42,531 bases of DNA from assembly GCA_018830285.1 (NCBI GenBank), contig JAHJSB010000054.1, forward strand, positions 1 to 42,531. The letters run 5' to 3'. Each line of letters begins with the position of its first letter. The first letter of the stretch is position 1. The translations under genes and the position numbers were made by a program. Shown piece after piece: positions 1 to 7,458 of this stretch. A model generated the notes under the pieces. It had not been told where the DNA came from. It saw nothing but the letters and a program-made list of their open reading frames with translations, and made no database searches. This stretch comes from Alphaproteobacteria bacterium (lineage in GTDB: Bacteria; Pseudomonadota; Alphaproteobacteria; Caulobacterales; Hyphomonadaceae).

Positions 1-54
1 GATCTCTTTGACGTGTCGTTCAGCCGATCCTTCGGCCTTTGGTTTCTGTCTCAT
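1..54 (-). CDS. IS3-family transposase OrfA, N-terminal fragment
   Basis: An ATG at 52-54 on the minus strand opens a frame that runs off the window edge, giving 18 residues (MRQKPKAEGSAERHVKEI). Basic, Lys/Arg/Glu-rich starts of this kind are typical of IS3-family OrfA helix-turn-helix proteins, usually followed by an 'IRRxTRxxxSAEEKIRIVL' segment that lies outside the window. A good ribosome site (GGAAGGGA) lies just upstream of the ATG. It sits directly beyond the broken 3' end of pdxH, which supports an inserted element. The identification rests on few residues and is tentative. Confidence 0.5.
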   Translation of the reverse strand, partial: MRQKPKAEGSAERHVKEI

Positions 55-120
55 CGTCTTTCCCTTCCAAGGAAATGATGAGCCACAAACCCTCCTTTAG
101 CAATTTAACCGATCTGTCTC
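1..120 (-). mobile_element. End of a probable IS3-family insertion sequence
   Basis: The pdxH reading frame stops at 119-121. From there to the start of the transposase-like frame (54) the sequence has no PdxH similarity. Read on the minus strand the junction begins TGAGACAGATCGG, compatible with the TGA-type tips of IS3-family elements. Only one end is in the window, so the inverted repeat and target duplication cannot be confirmed. Confidence 0.45.
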
Positions 121-490
121 ATAGTCGCTGACGGGGAACAGCGAAATAGACGTCTGCCTCTTGCGATGTCACAGGTGTCACCACGCCCTCGATCCTTACC
201 TGTCGTCGAAGTGCCGGCCAGTAAAAGCACAACGCCGCTCCGGGATTGGCGCGCAAGTCGCGGCCCTTCCGACTGTTCAGATTTGTATAGAAGACGAAGC
301 CACGCGCATCGAAGGATTTCAGCAGAACAACCCGGCACGAAGGACGCCCGGAGTGATTGGCAGTCGCGAGCGACATCGCGCTCGCATCGTCGACAAGCGG
401 ATTTTCGACCGCATCCTCGTACCAGGCCCTGAACGTCTCGACTGCCTGACGCGGAAGCTCCTGCCCCGGTGTGTTACACTGCAATGGCAT
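119..490 (-). pseudogene. pdxH: Truncated pyridoxamine 5'-phosphate oxidase
   Basis: PdxH oxidises pyridoxine/pyridoxamine 5'-phosphate to pyridoxal phosphate with FMN and O2. The visible protein matches the N-terminal half of the family: 'SAMSLATANHSGRPSCRVVLLK', 'FVFYTNLNSRKG' and 'LRRQVRIEGVV' correspond to the FMN and phosphate-binding strands. It ends at 'YFAVPRQRL', where full-length proteins continue with RPRxSQIGAW and about 70 more residues, so the C-terminal half with its substrate and dimer contacts is missing. I prefer the start at 490 (MPLQCNTPGQ); a longer frame begins at 535. Either start overlaps the end of hemN. The break coincides with a probable IS3 end. It is the last gene of the long nar operon and is most likely non-functional. 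Confidence 0.8.
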
Positions 491-1823
491 GCCGGGACGT
501 TTCCTGATCAAGATGCGCATCAAAACATGATGCAATTAACCTGAGAGCCGGACGCCCTCGCTCGGGTATCTGCAGCGCGCGACCATTGACGGCCACCAAT
601 CCGTCGGCCTCGTACTTGCGGCAGACTGCCATCTCTTCGTCCAGCACGCTTTCGCGGAATCCGTGCTTTTGGCTGATCTGCCCCAGATCGGCGTGCATGA
701 AACACATGATATGACTGATAACCTCACCGCGCATGCGATCCATCTTGTCCAGAACGTGACCGCGTTTAACCGGCAAGTGTCCCGATTCAACAGCGTGACT
801 CCACGCGCCTGTTTCCGAGAGGTTCTGAACATAGCCTTCTGGGACACAGGAAATAGACGAACTGCCGACGCCAATGATCGTTGATGGCGTATCAGCCACA
901 TATCCCTGGAAGTTTCGCATCAGTGTCTGGTCGTCCAGCGCCTTGGCAAGGCCGTCTGCCGGCAGGGCAAAGTGGTCAAGACCGATGCGCCTGTAACCGC
1001 CCGCGATCAGGTCGCCAGCAGCGCGCTCTGCCTGATCGAATCGTGCCTCCAGTCCTGGCAGGGTCTGCTCGTCGATCTGGGTCTGACGCCGCGCAGCCCA
1101 GGGAACATGTGCGTAGCCGAAGAGTGCAATACGGTCGGGGCGAAGCGCGAGTGTCCGGGCGACAGTTGTCTCCAAAGTCTCCACGGTCTGGAAAGGTAAT
1201 CCGTACATGAGATCAAAATTGATCCGGCAGATATTTGCATCCCGAAGGCTGTTGACCACGTCCCTCACCTGTTCGAATGGCTGGATACGATTGACCGCCG
1301 CCTGCACCTTCGCATCAAATTCCTGAACACCTAGGGACACCCGGTTGACTCCCAGCGCCGCCAGGTCGCGTGCGCGAGCGAGCGCGAACGTTCTTGGATC
1401 GAGCTCAAACGCCGTCTCTGCCTGCGGCGAGACATTAAACAGCTTTCGGATTTTTGCAGTCAGGGTCGCGAGACTGTCATCATTCAAAGATGTCGGCGTC
1501 CCGCCGCCCCAGTGGATTGCGTCGACCCGCATGCCAGGCGGGAGGGCTTCGCAAAGAAGTTCCAACTCGCGTTCGAGTGTAGCTGCATAATCGGCAAGTG
1601 GCTTTTCCCGTCTCACAAGCTTCATGTTACACGCGCAATACCAGCACACTTCCCGGCAAAACGGCACATGGAGGTAGAGTGCGATCGGTGTGCCAGGGTC
1701 GCGTCTGGAAAGCCACTTTCGATAAAGCATTTCATCGGGCGATGTCCCGAAGGCTGTGGCAGGTGGATAACTGGTATAACGTGGAACCCGTGCATTGGCA
1801 TGTTTCAGGATTGCGTTTGTCAT
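474..1823 (-). CDS. hemN: Oxygen-independent coproporphyrinogen III oxidase (radical SAM)
   Basis: HemN decarboxylates coproporphyrinogen III to protoporphyrinogen IX without O2, using radical SAM chemistry in the cytoplasm. The 449-residue length is normal. The N-terminus has the family's 'RYTSYPPATAF' substrate region. The cluster motif 'HVPFCREVCWYCACN' supplies C56, C60 and C63 for the 4Fe-4S cluster, with the extra HemN cysteine C65, and 'HWGGGTPTSL' is the SAM-binding GGGTP segment. The start overlaps the mobA stop by 4 bases, which implies translational coupling. In a nar operon it supplies heme for NarI and cytochromes when O2 is scarce. Confidence 0.95.
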   Translation of the reverse strand: MTNAILKHANARVPRYTSYPPATAFGTSPDEMLYRKWLSRRDPGTPIALYLHVPFCREVCWYCACNMKLVRREKPLADYAATLERELELLCEALPPGMRVDAIHWGGGTPTSLNDDSLATLTAKIRKLFNVSPQAETAFELDPRTFALARARDLAALGVNRVSLGVQEFDAKVQAAVNRIQPFEQVRDVVNSLRDANICRINFDLMYGLPFQTVETLETTVARTLALRPDRIALFGYAHVPWAARRQTQIDEQTLPGLEARFDQAERAAGDLIAGGYRRIGLDHFALPADGLAKALDDQTLMRNFQGYVADTPSTIIGVGSSSISCVPEGYVQNLSETGAWSHAVESGHLPVKRGHVLDKMDRMRGEVISHIMCFMHADLGQISQKHGFRESVLDEEMAVCRKYEADGLVAVNGRALQIPERGRPALRLIASCFDAHLDQETSRHAIAV

Positions 1824-2440
1824 GATGCGACCCCTTCGGAACCTGAAAGACTTGTATTGATCGACCGACTGACCCGAGCGAGGTCGCCTGATGTATTGAT
1901 GTTGTAAAACGGATCGCGGCCATCCTGAACTGACCAGTCAACGCTGACAGCTGCGCACCGCTCCAGCGCACCATTCAGACTGCGTCGCCCGCTATTGGCG
2001 TAGGATTGCAGTGGCCCGAGGCACCTGACCGGCCAGACAGAGCAAACCGGATGTCGGCGCTGCAACGAGGTCGCGACGGCAGGCTGGTCGAATTGCACCG
2101 CCATGGCGTCAAGTCGGGTCTTCAGGTCGCAAGGCAAATAGGGCATGTCGCATGGAACAGTGATGACCCGACGCGCGCCAAACGCCACTGCCCAAGCCAG
2201 GGCCCCCAACAGTCCGCCGAGCGGACCTTCTATGCGCGGGTCATCGACGACCTCGGGTAGTCTTGCCGGATAAACCTGCCCGGGTTCGCGTACCGACAAC
2301 CTCGCCGGAATACGCCATTCCGCAACATGGTCGATCGCGTGGTCGATTAGACGGCGCCCATCGAGCCTGATATTCGGCTTGCCGCCTCCGATCCGGCATC
2401 CGTCTCCACCCGCAAGGATCACTGCCACGAGCTCAGTCAT
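1820..2440 (-). CDS. mobA: Molybdenum cofactor guanylyltransferase
   Basis: MobA transfers GMP from GTP to molybdopterin, making the bis-MGD form that NarG needs. The start 'MTELVAVILAGGDGCRIGGGKPNIRL' carries the nucleotide-binding LAGGxGxRxGG loop and the conserved Lys. 'VPCDMPYLP' is the metal-binding (D)xP segment, and 'DDPRIEGPLGGLLGAL' is the family's central motif. The 206-residue length fits. A longer frame begins at 2470, but the chosen Met starts exactly where the family does and overlaps the carbonic anhydrase stop by 8 bases. Its 3' end overlaps hemN. Confidence 0.92.
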   Translation of the reverse strand: MTELVAVILAGGDGCRIGGGKPNIRLDGRRLIDHAIDHVAEWRIPARLSVREPGQVYPARLPEVVDDPRIEGPLGGLLGALAWAVAFGARRVITVPCDMPYLPCDLKTRLDAMAVQFDQPAVATSLQRRHPVCSVWPVRCLGPLQSYANSGRRSLNGALERCAAVSVDWSVQDGRDPFYNINTSGDLARVSRSINTSLSGSEGVAS

Positions 2441-3071
2441 TGGCAAACCAAGGGCGCGCCGACAATACATCCGCCTCCTTCGGGCGCTCTATCGTCAGAT
2501 CAAGGTTTCGCAACAGCCCATCGCGGATTGAATAAATCCATCCGTGGATCGCCAAGGACTGGCCTTTTCGCCATGCATCGGTCACGAAGGGATTTCTGCC
2601 AATATACTCGACCTGGGCCCGAACATTATGTTCGCACATGACATTTACGCGCGTGTCGAAATCGGTAATGGCGTGAAGGTGCGACTTATGCCGATGCGCC
2701 ATGTCAGAGATGGGCTGCAGCCAATGATCGATGAGCCCCAGACGTTTCGTCTCAATGGCAGCCCGTACGCCGCCACATCCATAATGCCCGCAGACGATCA
2801 CGTGCCTGACTTTGAGTATCTGAATCGAATATTGCAGAACGGATAGAAAATTTACATCCCGCGGTGGCGCCAGATTGGCGACATTACGATGAACAAACAA
2901 CTCGCCCGGATCAAGACCGACAATCTCGTTCGCGGGCACGCGGCTGTCTGAACACCCTATCCAGAGATATTCAGGCGATTGCTGTGCTGACAGTCTTTGA
3001 AAATATTTGGGATCAGCGCGCACGCGCGCGCTGGCCCAGTTCATGTTATTGTCAAGCAGTGCCTCGATCAT
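2433..3071 (-). CDS. Beta-class carbonic anhydrase
   Basis: This cytoplasmic zinc enzyme interconverts CO2 and bicarbonate. The 212-residue protein has the full beta-class signature: C40-S-D42-S-R44 in 'IGCSDSRVPANEI' and H96-Y-G-C99-G-G in 'VCGHYGCGGVRAAI', giving the Cys-Asp/His-Cys zinc site and the Asp-Arg dyad. It overlaps the hemerythrin stop by 4 bases and the mobA start by 8, so it belongs to the nar operon. Its role there is not established; bicarbonate supply or pH handling during denitrifying growth are possibilities. Confidence 0.93.
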   Translation of the reverse strand: MIEALLDNNMNWASARVRADPKYFQRLSAQQSPEYLWIGCSDSRVPANEIVGLDPGELFVHRNVANLAPPRDVNFLSVLQYSIQILKVRHVIVCGHYGCGGVRAAIETKRLGLIDHWLQPISDMAHRHKSHLHAITDFDTRVNVMCEHNVRAQVEYIGRNPFVTDAWRKGQSLAIHGWIYSIRDGLLRNLDLTIERPKEADVLSARPWFAND

Positions 3072-3628
3072 GACGCCTCCGCAAACGGATCCGGTAAGCC
3101 TCTGCGAGCGGCCAGCCGACGACCGAGGCTGCGAAGATCCGTTTCGCTCAGGCGCGCGCGCGCAATCGGTAGCACGACAGCATTTTCAACGGCAATATGG
3201 CGTTCCTGAGACCGGCAAAAAGGCGGAATGACCTGGGGTGCCTCAACGTATCCAGCGGGACCGCGACGATCATTCAAGGCCGAGGCAATGAGAGACTTGA
3301 CGGCTGAGGCATCATGCAAATCGCTGGCATGTTCTCCAGACAGCATTCCCAGGACGTTCTCGATCTGGTCATCTGCCTCGCATCGTCGCCGCAGGAGTGG
3401 AAACAGGTCATCCTCCTCGTCAATGATGTGGAGCGGCAGATCACTGTCCAGAAATTGCAGAACGTCTCGCAATGCGTCTTCATCAAACGCGACAGTTTTG
3501 GCCAGTTCGCGCAATCGCTTGCAGACGGAGCGATGTCGGTAGTGCTCAGCGAAGAACCATACCAGCGGTTCCCGGAGCAACTCCGTCGGCATGGCTTCAA
3601 TAAAGCCGCCCTTATAAACCGGTTCCAT
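3068..3628 (-). CDS. Hemerythrin-like (HHE) domain protein
   Basis: A 186-residue helical protein with two HxxxE signatures typical of the HHE cation-binding fold: H67xxxE71 in 'PLHIIDEEDDLFP' and H144xxxE148 in 'ERHIAVENAVVLP'. Further histidines lie at 29, 32, 100 and 105. Such proteins bind a di-iron centre and are tied to O2 or NO sensing, or to repair of nitrosylated iron-sulfur clusters. The start at 3628 has an AAAGG ribosome site and overlaps the parvulin stop by 17 bases; an internal Met at 3592 is an alternative. A role in protecting against NO made from nitrite is plausible but inferred. Confidence 0.85.
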   Translation of the reverse strand: MEPVYKGGFIEAMPTELLREPLVWFFAEHYRHRSVCKRLRELAKTVAFDEDALRDVLQFLDSDLPLHIIDEEDDLFPLLRRRCEADDQIENVLGMLSGEHASDLHDASAVKSLIASALNDRRGPAGYVEAPQVIPPFCRSQERHIAVENAVVLPIARARLSETDLRSLGRRLAARRGLPDPFAEAS

Positions 3629-4784
3629 CGGGTTGACCTTTCTCTACCGGATCCGGGCCCCCTCCCCGGCGCGTCAGAATGAGCGTGCGGGTTGCCTTGA
3701 CCTGTGGAAACTGATTCCTGACCATGGTTTCAAGACAATCCGCGAGTGGTGACGTGCTGTCCCTGAGACGCGAAATCACCTGTGTCCAAGCGTCATCCTT
3801 GGCCTCCGTCAGGAAAGAATTTATCGCATCGGACAAGACGCTGGCCGGTGCACATTTCTTGCTTGCCGCCTCAGCATCAATCACTTTCAGAACATCAGGT
3901 TTCAGCGCGAAGAGAGCTGCTTGCGGATTGGCGAAGACATCGCCAAGAAGCGCGTAGACGCGTGTGACAGGTGTTTGGTCCGTCTCCAGCGTTCCAAGTG
4001 CCGAAATACCGAGAGCCGGCGGCGTTGCGGACGCGCGCTTCAGAAGCGCATCGACATAGCGGGCAGCGGCCAATGTCCAAGCGCGCGCTTCCAGTTGCAT
4101 TTCGATGTGCGCCGCGACGTGTTCGAACGGCAGGCGCCTGCCATCAACCCGATGGTCCAGCTTGAGTACGTGCCAACCATGTTCTGTCCGGACCGGTTCG
4201 TCCGCGAGCTCTCCAGGCTCGAGCGCAAGCAATGCTTGCCAGATTGAGGGCAAGACATCACCCGGGCGCAATTGCCCGAGAGTTCCACCATCACTTCCTG
4301 ACGGGCAAGCTGACACGGTACGCGCGAGCCCTGCGAACCTGTCCGGTTGCCGGGCAAGCACAGCCAAGAGTTCGTCTGCCCGAGCGCGCGCATTTGTCGC
4401 TGCGATATCGTCGCGCTCATCCGGCGCGACCAGAATATGCGACGCTTCCAGCAAGGGCGGGGTCCTGAAGCCGTTGGGCTGGTCATCATATATGCGTCGC
4501 ACCGCGTCAGCTGGCGGCGCTTCGGCCTCGACCTCTTGGCTGAGGAGCTCGCGGATCAGGGCCTCTTCATCTGTCTCTTCAAGGCCGTCTGCATTGAGCT
4601 CAGGCTGTGCGGCAATACCGAGCTGGCGCGCTCGGTCGAGCAAGACAGCCTTGGCGGCAAGCGCTCGACCTGCACGCACACGCGCTTCGGAAAGACTGGC
4701 GGCCTGATGGTTCTGCATTTCTGCTGCGAGAAGTGTCTCGGGGACTTCCACGCCATGGAATATGGCTGTTGCGGTGTTGGCCAT
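3612..4784 (-). CDS. Parvulin-type peptidyl-prolyl isomerase of the nar operon
   Basis: A 390-residue protein with a central rotamase domain at about residues 115-210: 'LEASHILVAPDERDD', 'GGTLGQLRPGDVLP' and 'TEHGWHVLKLDHR' are PpiC/parvulin motifs. The region before it is helical (SurA/NifM-like). About 100 residues after it carry no motif I recognise. There is no signal peptide, so it probably acts in the cytoplasm. Parvulins are commonly found after narI in proteobacterial nar operons, and a folding role for the nitrate reductase is assumed. Its ATG overlaps the narI stop by one base (TAATG). Confidence 0.85.
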   Translation of the reverse strand: MANTATAIFHGVEVPETLLAAEMQNHQAASLSEARVRAGRALAAKAVLLDRARQLGIAAQPELNADGLEETDEEALIRELLSQEVEAEAPPADAVRRIYDDQPNGFRTPPLLEASHILVAPDERDDIAATNARARADELLAVLARQPDRFAGLARTVSACPSGSDGGTLGQLRPGDVLPSIWQALLALEPGELADEPVRTEHGWHVLKLDHRVDGRRLPFEHVAAHIEMQLEARAWTLAAARYVDALLKRASATPPALGISALGTLETDQTPVTRVYALLGDVFANPQAALFALKPDVLKVIDAEAASKKCAPASVLSDAINSFLTEAKDDAWTQVISRLRDSTSPLADCLETMVRNQFPQVKATRTLILTRRGGGPDPVEKGQPDGTGL

Positions 4785-5551
4785 TATGCACCTCCTGCCC
4801 GCTTGCGCGCGGCAATCGCCTGATCCACCTTGATGTCGCGACGCGTACGTACAAGCTGCCAGCCGCGGCGGCCCATATACCAGACCGGCGCAGAAAGCAT
4901 GTGGACCAGCCGTGTAAATGGAAACACAAGAAATATGGTCAGTCCCAGGAACAGGTGCGCCTTGAAAATCCAGTGAACATTGGCGACATAATCGGCTGCA
5001 TCGGCCTGAAACGTAAAGATGCCTTGCGCCCAGTACATGAACTTCACCATCTCAGAACCATCAAGGTGATTGGCCGACAATGGAATTGTCGAAAGACCAA
5101 ACGCCAACTGGAGCGTGAGCAGCGCCAGAATGGCTGTATCCCCAAACGATGAATTGGCACGTATGCGTGGATCAAATACGCGCCGATGGAGCAAGATCAA
5201 CGCACCCAGGATGGCAGCAGCCCCCGCAACGCCGCCCGCGACCATGGCGAGCACCTGCTTTTGCCCGTGCGTAATACCTATCATGTCGAACACCCAGAGC
5301 GGCGTCAGCAAGCCGACGAAATGCCCGCCGAAAATCACAAGAACGCCGACATGGAACAGGACCGAGCCAAGAACCAGTTGCTTTCGTCGCAAGAGCTGAG
5401 ACGATCCCGATCGCCATGTGTAAGGCTCCCGGTCAAATCGCAACACAGATCCGATCGCGAGAACGGCAAGCGCGATATAGGGATAAAAGCCGAAGACAGC
5501 CTGATCGAGCCAGCCGGCTGAGGTAATTGTCGTGACGTGCTCTGGTGCCAT
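4784..5551 (-). CDS. narI: Respiratory nitrate reductase gamma subunit (cytochrome b)
   Basis: NarI is the membrane diheme cytochrome b that takes electrons from quinol to NarH. The 255-residue protein has five hydrophobic segments. H67 and H77 (spacing 10) and H199 and H217 (spacing 18) match the spacing of the four heme-ligating histidines of the E. coli protein. The frame is open upstream to 5788, but 'MAPEHVTTITSAGWL' at 5551 begins the NarI-like part; the upstream extension is the antisense of the porin gene and has no similarity. It follows the porin by 22 bases and overlaps the parvulin start by one base. Confidence 0.95.
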   Translation of the reverse strand: MAPEHVTTITSAGWLDQAVFGFYPYIALAVLAIGSVLRFDREPYTWRSGSSQLLRRKQLVLGSVLFHVGVLVIFGGHFVGLLTPLWVFDMIGITHGQKQVLAMVAGGVAGAAAILGALILLHRRVFDPRIRANSSFGDTAILALLTLQLAFGLSTIPLSANHLDGSEMVKFMYWAQGIFTFQADAADYVANVHWIFKAHLFLGLTIFLVFPFTRLVHMLSAPVWYMGRRGWQLVRTRRDIKVDQAIAARKRAGGA

Positions 5552-5573
5552 GTCGGGCTCCCTCCTGATGGGT

Positions 5574-6773
5574 CTAGAAGCTGGCCTCGAGGGCCAGCCA
5601 GAATTTGGTACGGTCGGCCGGACCGCCGGGCTCGCCATTGAATACGGCGACCTTGCCTTCGAGACTGAAATTCGCGCTGATTGGCAGGCGGGCCAAGGCA
5701 TCGATCTCGCTGCCGAGATCGTTGGCTCCGTTGTCGGAGGCGAAGTCATGGTAACCGACGACCCAGCTGACCGGTTTGGCATCGGCAATGAACGATGGCG
5801 CCTTACCTTTCAGCGTGGCCGATACATCGCGCACACCGGTTGCCGGTGTGTTGAGAAATATATCGGCCCAACCCTGAAAGGCATGCAAAGTCGCAAGCGG
5901 CGTCGTAAAACCGCGCCCACCCGCCCCATCGAGAATTTCAACACCCAATGCCCCGGTGAGACCTTTTTGTGTTAGGGAAACGCTCGCAGCCTGGTAGCCG
6001 AGATCAGCTGCGGGTCCTGCCCCGTTCCATTCACTCTGGATGGCGGCGTCACCATCAAGCGTGAGCTTGCCGAGATCGGTGTCCCATGACCTTGTCCAGC
6101 TGGCGCCCCAGGTCTGGCCAGACGCCGCCGGCGCATTGTCGAAATCAAGCAACAGGCCGTAAGCCGTGACATCGCCAAGCGATGTCTTTGCCGATAACCG
6201 GACGATATGCGAGGCGCTATCCCACTCACCGACGGGGCTGTCATCGCCGAACACACGGCGAACCTTGTCGATATAGACATAGTCGACTGAAACGGACTTG
6301 GAGAGCGCATGACCGAAGCGAAGCGCATCAAAGGTCTGCTCGTTCTGCCGGAAGCCGACATTGCCCACAAATCGCGCATCATCGAAAATGATGCGCTGAC
6401 GCCCGAGCGTGACCGAGGTCGCCCTATCTTTCCAGGACACCTGCAGGCGGTTGATCTCCAGTGCCTCCGGATCCGCGACAATCGCCTTGCCGGGAACAGT
6501 GTCCACGGTGTCGGAAAAATCGTCACTCAGATGCGCGACACCTTCGACCTCACCGAGGAAGCTCCAGGCGTCACTCGCCTTGTAATCGTAACCAAATCGC
6601 CCGCGCACCGTCAGCGCTGTTGTGTCATCAAATCCGCTTTGATCGACCTGTTCGGCCCGCAACCGAATATCAAGGATGGGGCTACCCTCACCTGCTTGCG
6701 CAGGTGCTGCGCCAAATACGCAAACAGAAGAGATCGCCGCACCCACCATGAGCGCTGTTCGCAACCTGGACAT
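5574..6773 (-). CDS. Outer-membrane beta-barrel porin, alginate-export-like
   Basis: A 399-residue exported protein. The signal peptide 'MSRLRTALMVGAAISSVCVF...APAQA' should be cut at about residue 27. The remainder has alternating polar/hydrophobic strands and ends in Phe ('FWLALEASF'), as outer-membrane barrels do. 'LEINRLQVSWKD' followed by 'VTLGRQRIIFDDARFVGNVGFRQNEQTFDALR' resembles the alginate-export (AlgE-like) family. The start at 6773 overlaps the narJ stop by one base (TAATG); an in-frame Met at 6824 lies inside narJ and is less likely. It lies between narJ and narI, an unusual place. Nitrate or nitrite passage across the outer membrane is an inference from context. Confidence 0.8.
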   Translation of the reverse strand: MSRLRTALMVGAAISSVCVFGAAPAQAGEGSPILDIRLRAEQVDQSGFDDTTALTVRGRFGYDYKASDAWSFLGEVEGVAHLSDDFSDTVDTVPGKAIVADPEALEINRLQVSWKDRATSVTLGRQRIIFDDARFVGNVGFRQNEQTFDALRFGHALSKSVSVDYVYIDKVRRVFGDDSPVGEWDSASHIVRLSAKTSLGDVTAYGLLLDFDNAPAASGQTWGASWTRSWDTDLGKLTLDGDAAIQSEWNGAGPAADLGYQAASVSLTQKGLTGALGVEILDGAGGRGFTTPLATLHAFQGWADIFLNTPATGVRDVSATLKGKAPSFIADAKPVSWVVGYHDFASDNGANDLGSEIDALARLPISANFSLEGKVAVFNGEPGGPADRTKFWLALEASF

Positions 6774-7456
6774 TAGCCGCGCGCTCCCTGCATTTTGCTC
6801 ACCATGGCTGCCGCTTTTGGACAACCGTCGGATGGCGCCCCAGGACCAAACGTAACGGGTTCCTCAGCCCAGTTTTCGTCAAGCGCCTCCAGATCATCCG
6901 GATCATCCTCAGGCATGGCCAGAAGATCTGCCAGCGCCGCCTTGTCTGCCGCACGATCTGAGAGCGTCATCAGGGCGCCAAAGATAGCGCGATAAGGGCT
7001 CTGGCGCTTCTTCAGACGTTCGCCGATGGCTTCGATCACATGGGCCGCCTCGCCGATAAGCGACGCCGCTTCCGAGTCCGGGATGATTGACAGAAACTCC
7101 AGGAAGATCGGCAGATAATCCGGCAAGTCACTGACATCAAGTTCAAGTCCATGCGACTTGTAAAGTTCGACAAGGCCAACCATGGCCGGCCCTCGCTCAC
7201 GGCTCTCGCCATGCACGTGCTCATAGAGGTGCAGGGACAAGGTACGTGACCGGTCGAACTGATCGACATAGATCGCCTGAGCCTCATAGATATCCGTGCT
7301 GGCAAGGCTGAGCGCCAGTTTTCGCAAGGATTTAATGATCCGTTCCGGAACGATACCTTCTTCTTGAATGGCATCGACAATTGCGCCAGCCTCTGCCTGC
7401 AAGGTGGCATCCGGGTAGGACAGGAGACGCGACAGAGCACGATACGTGATGGCCAT
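6773..7456 (-). CDS. narJ: Nitrate reductase assembly chaperone (delta chain)
   Basis: NarJ is the cytoplasmic TorD-family chaperone needed to load the molybdenum cofactor into NarG and dock NarGH on NarI; it is not part of the final enzyme. The 227-residue protein shows 'YRALSRLLSYPDATL', 'LSLHLYEHVHGESRERGPAMVGL' and 'DLPDYLPIFLEFLS', all standard NarJ motifs. The acidic tail (EDDPDDLEALDENWAEEP) is also usual. It starts two bases after the narH stop. Confidence 0.95.
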   Translation of the reverse strand: MAITYRALSRLLSYPDATLQAEAGAIVDAIQEEGIVPERIIKSLRKLALSLASTDIYEAQAIYVDQFDRSRTLSLHLYEHVHGESRERGPAMVGLVELYKSHGLELDVSDLPDYLPIFLEFLSIIPDSEAASLIGEAAHVIEAIGERLKKRQSPYRAIFGALMTLSDRAADKAALADLLAMPEDDPDDLEALDENWAEEPVTFGPGAPSDGCPKAAAMVSKMQGARG

Positions 7457-7458
7457 GA

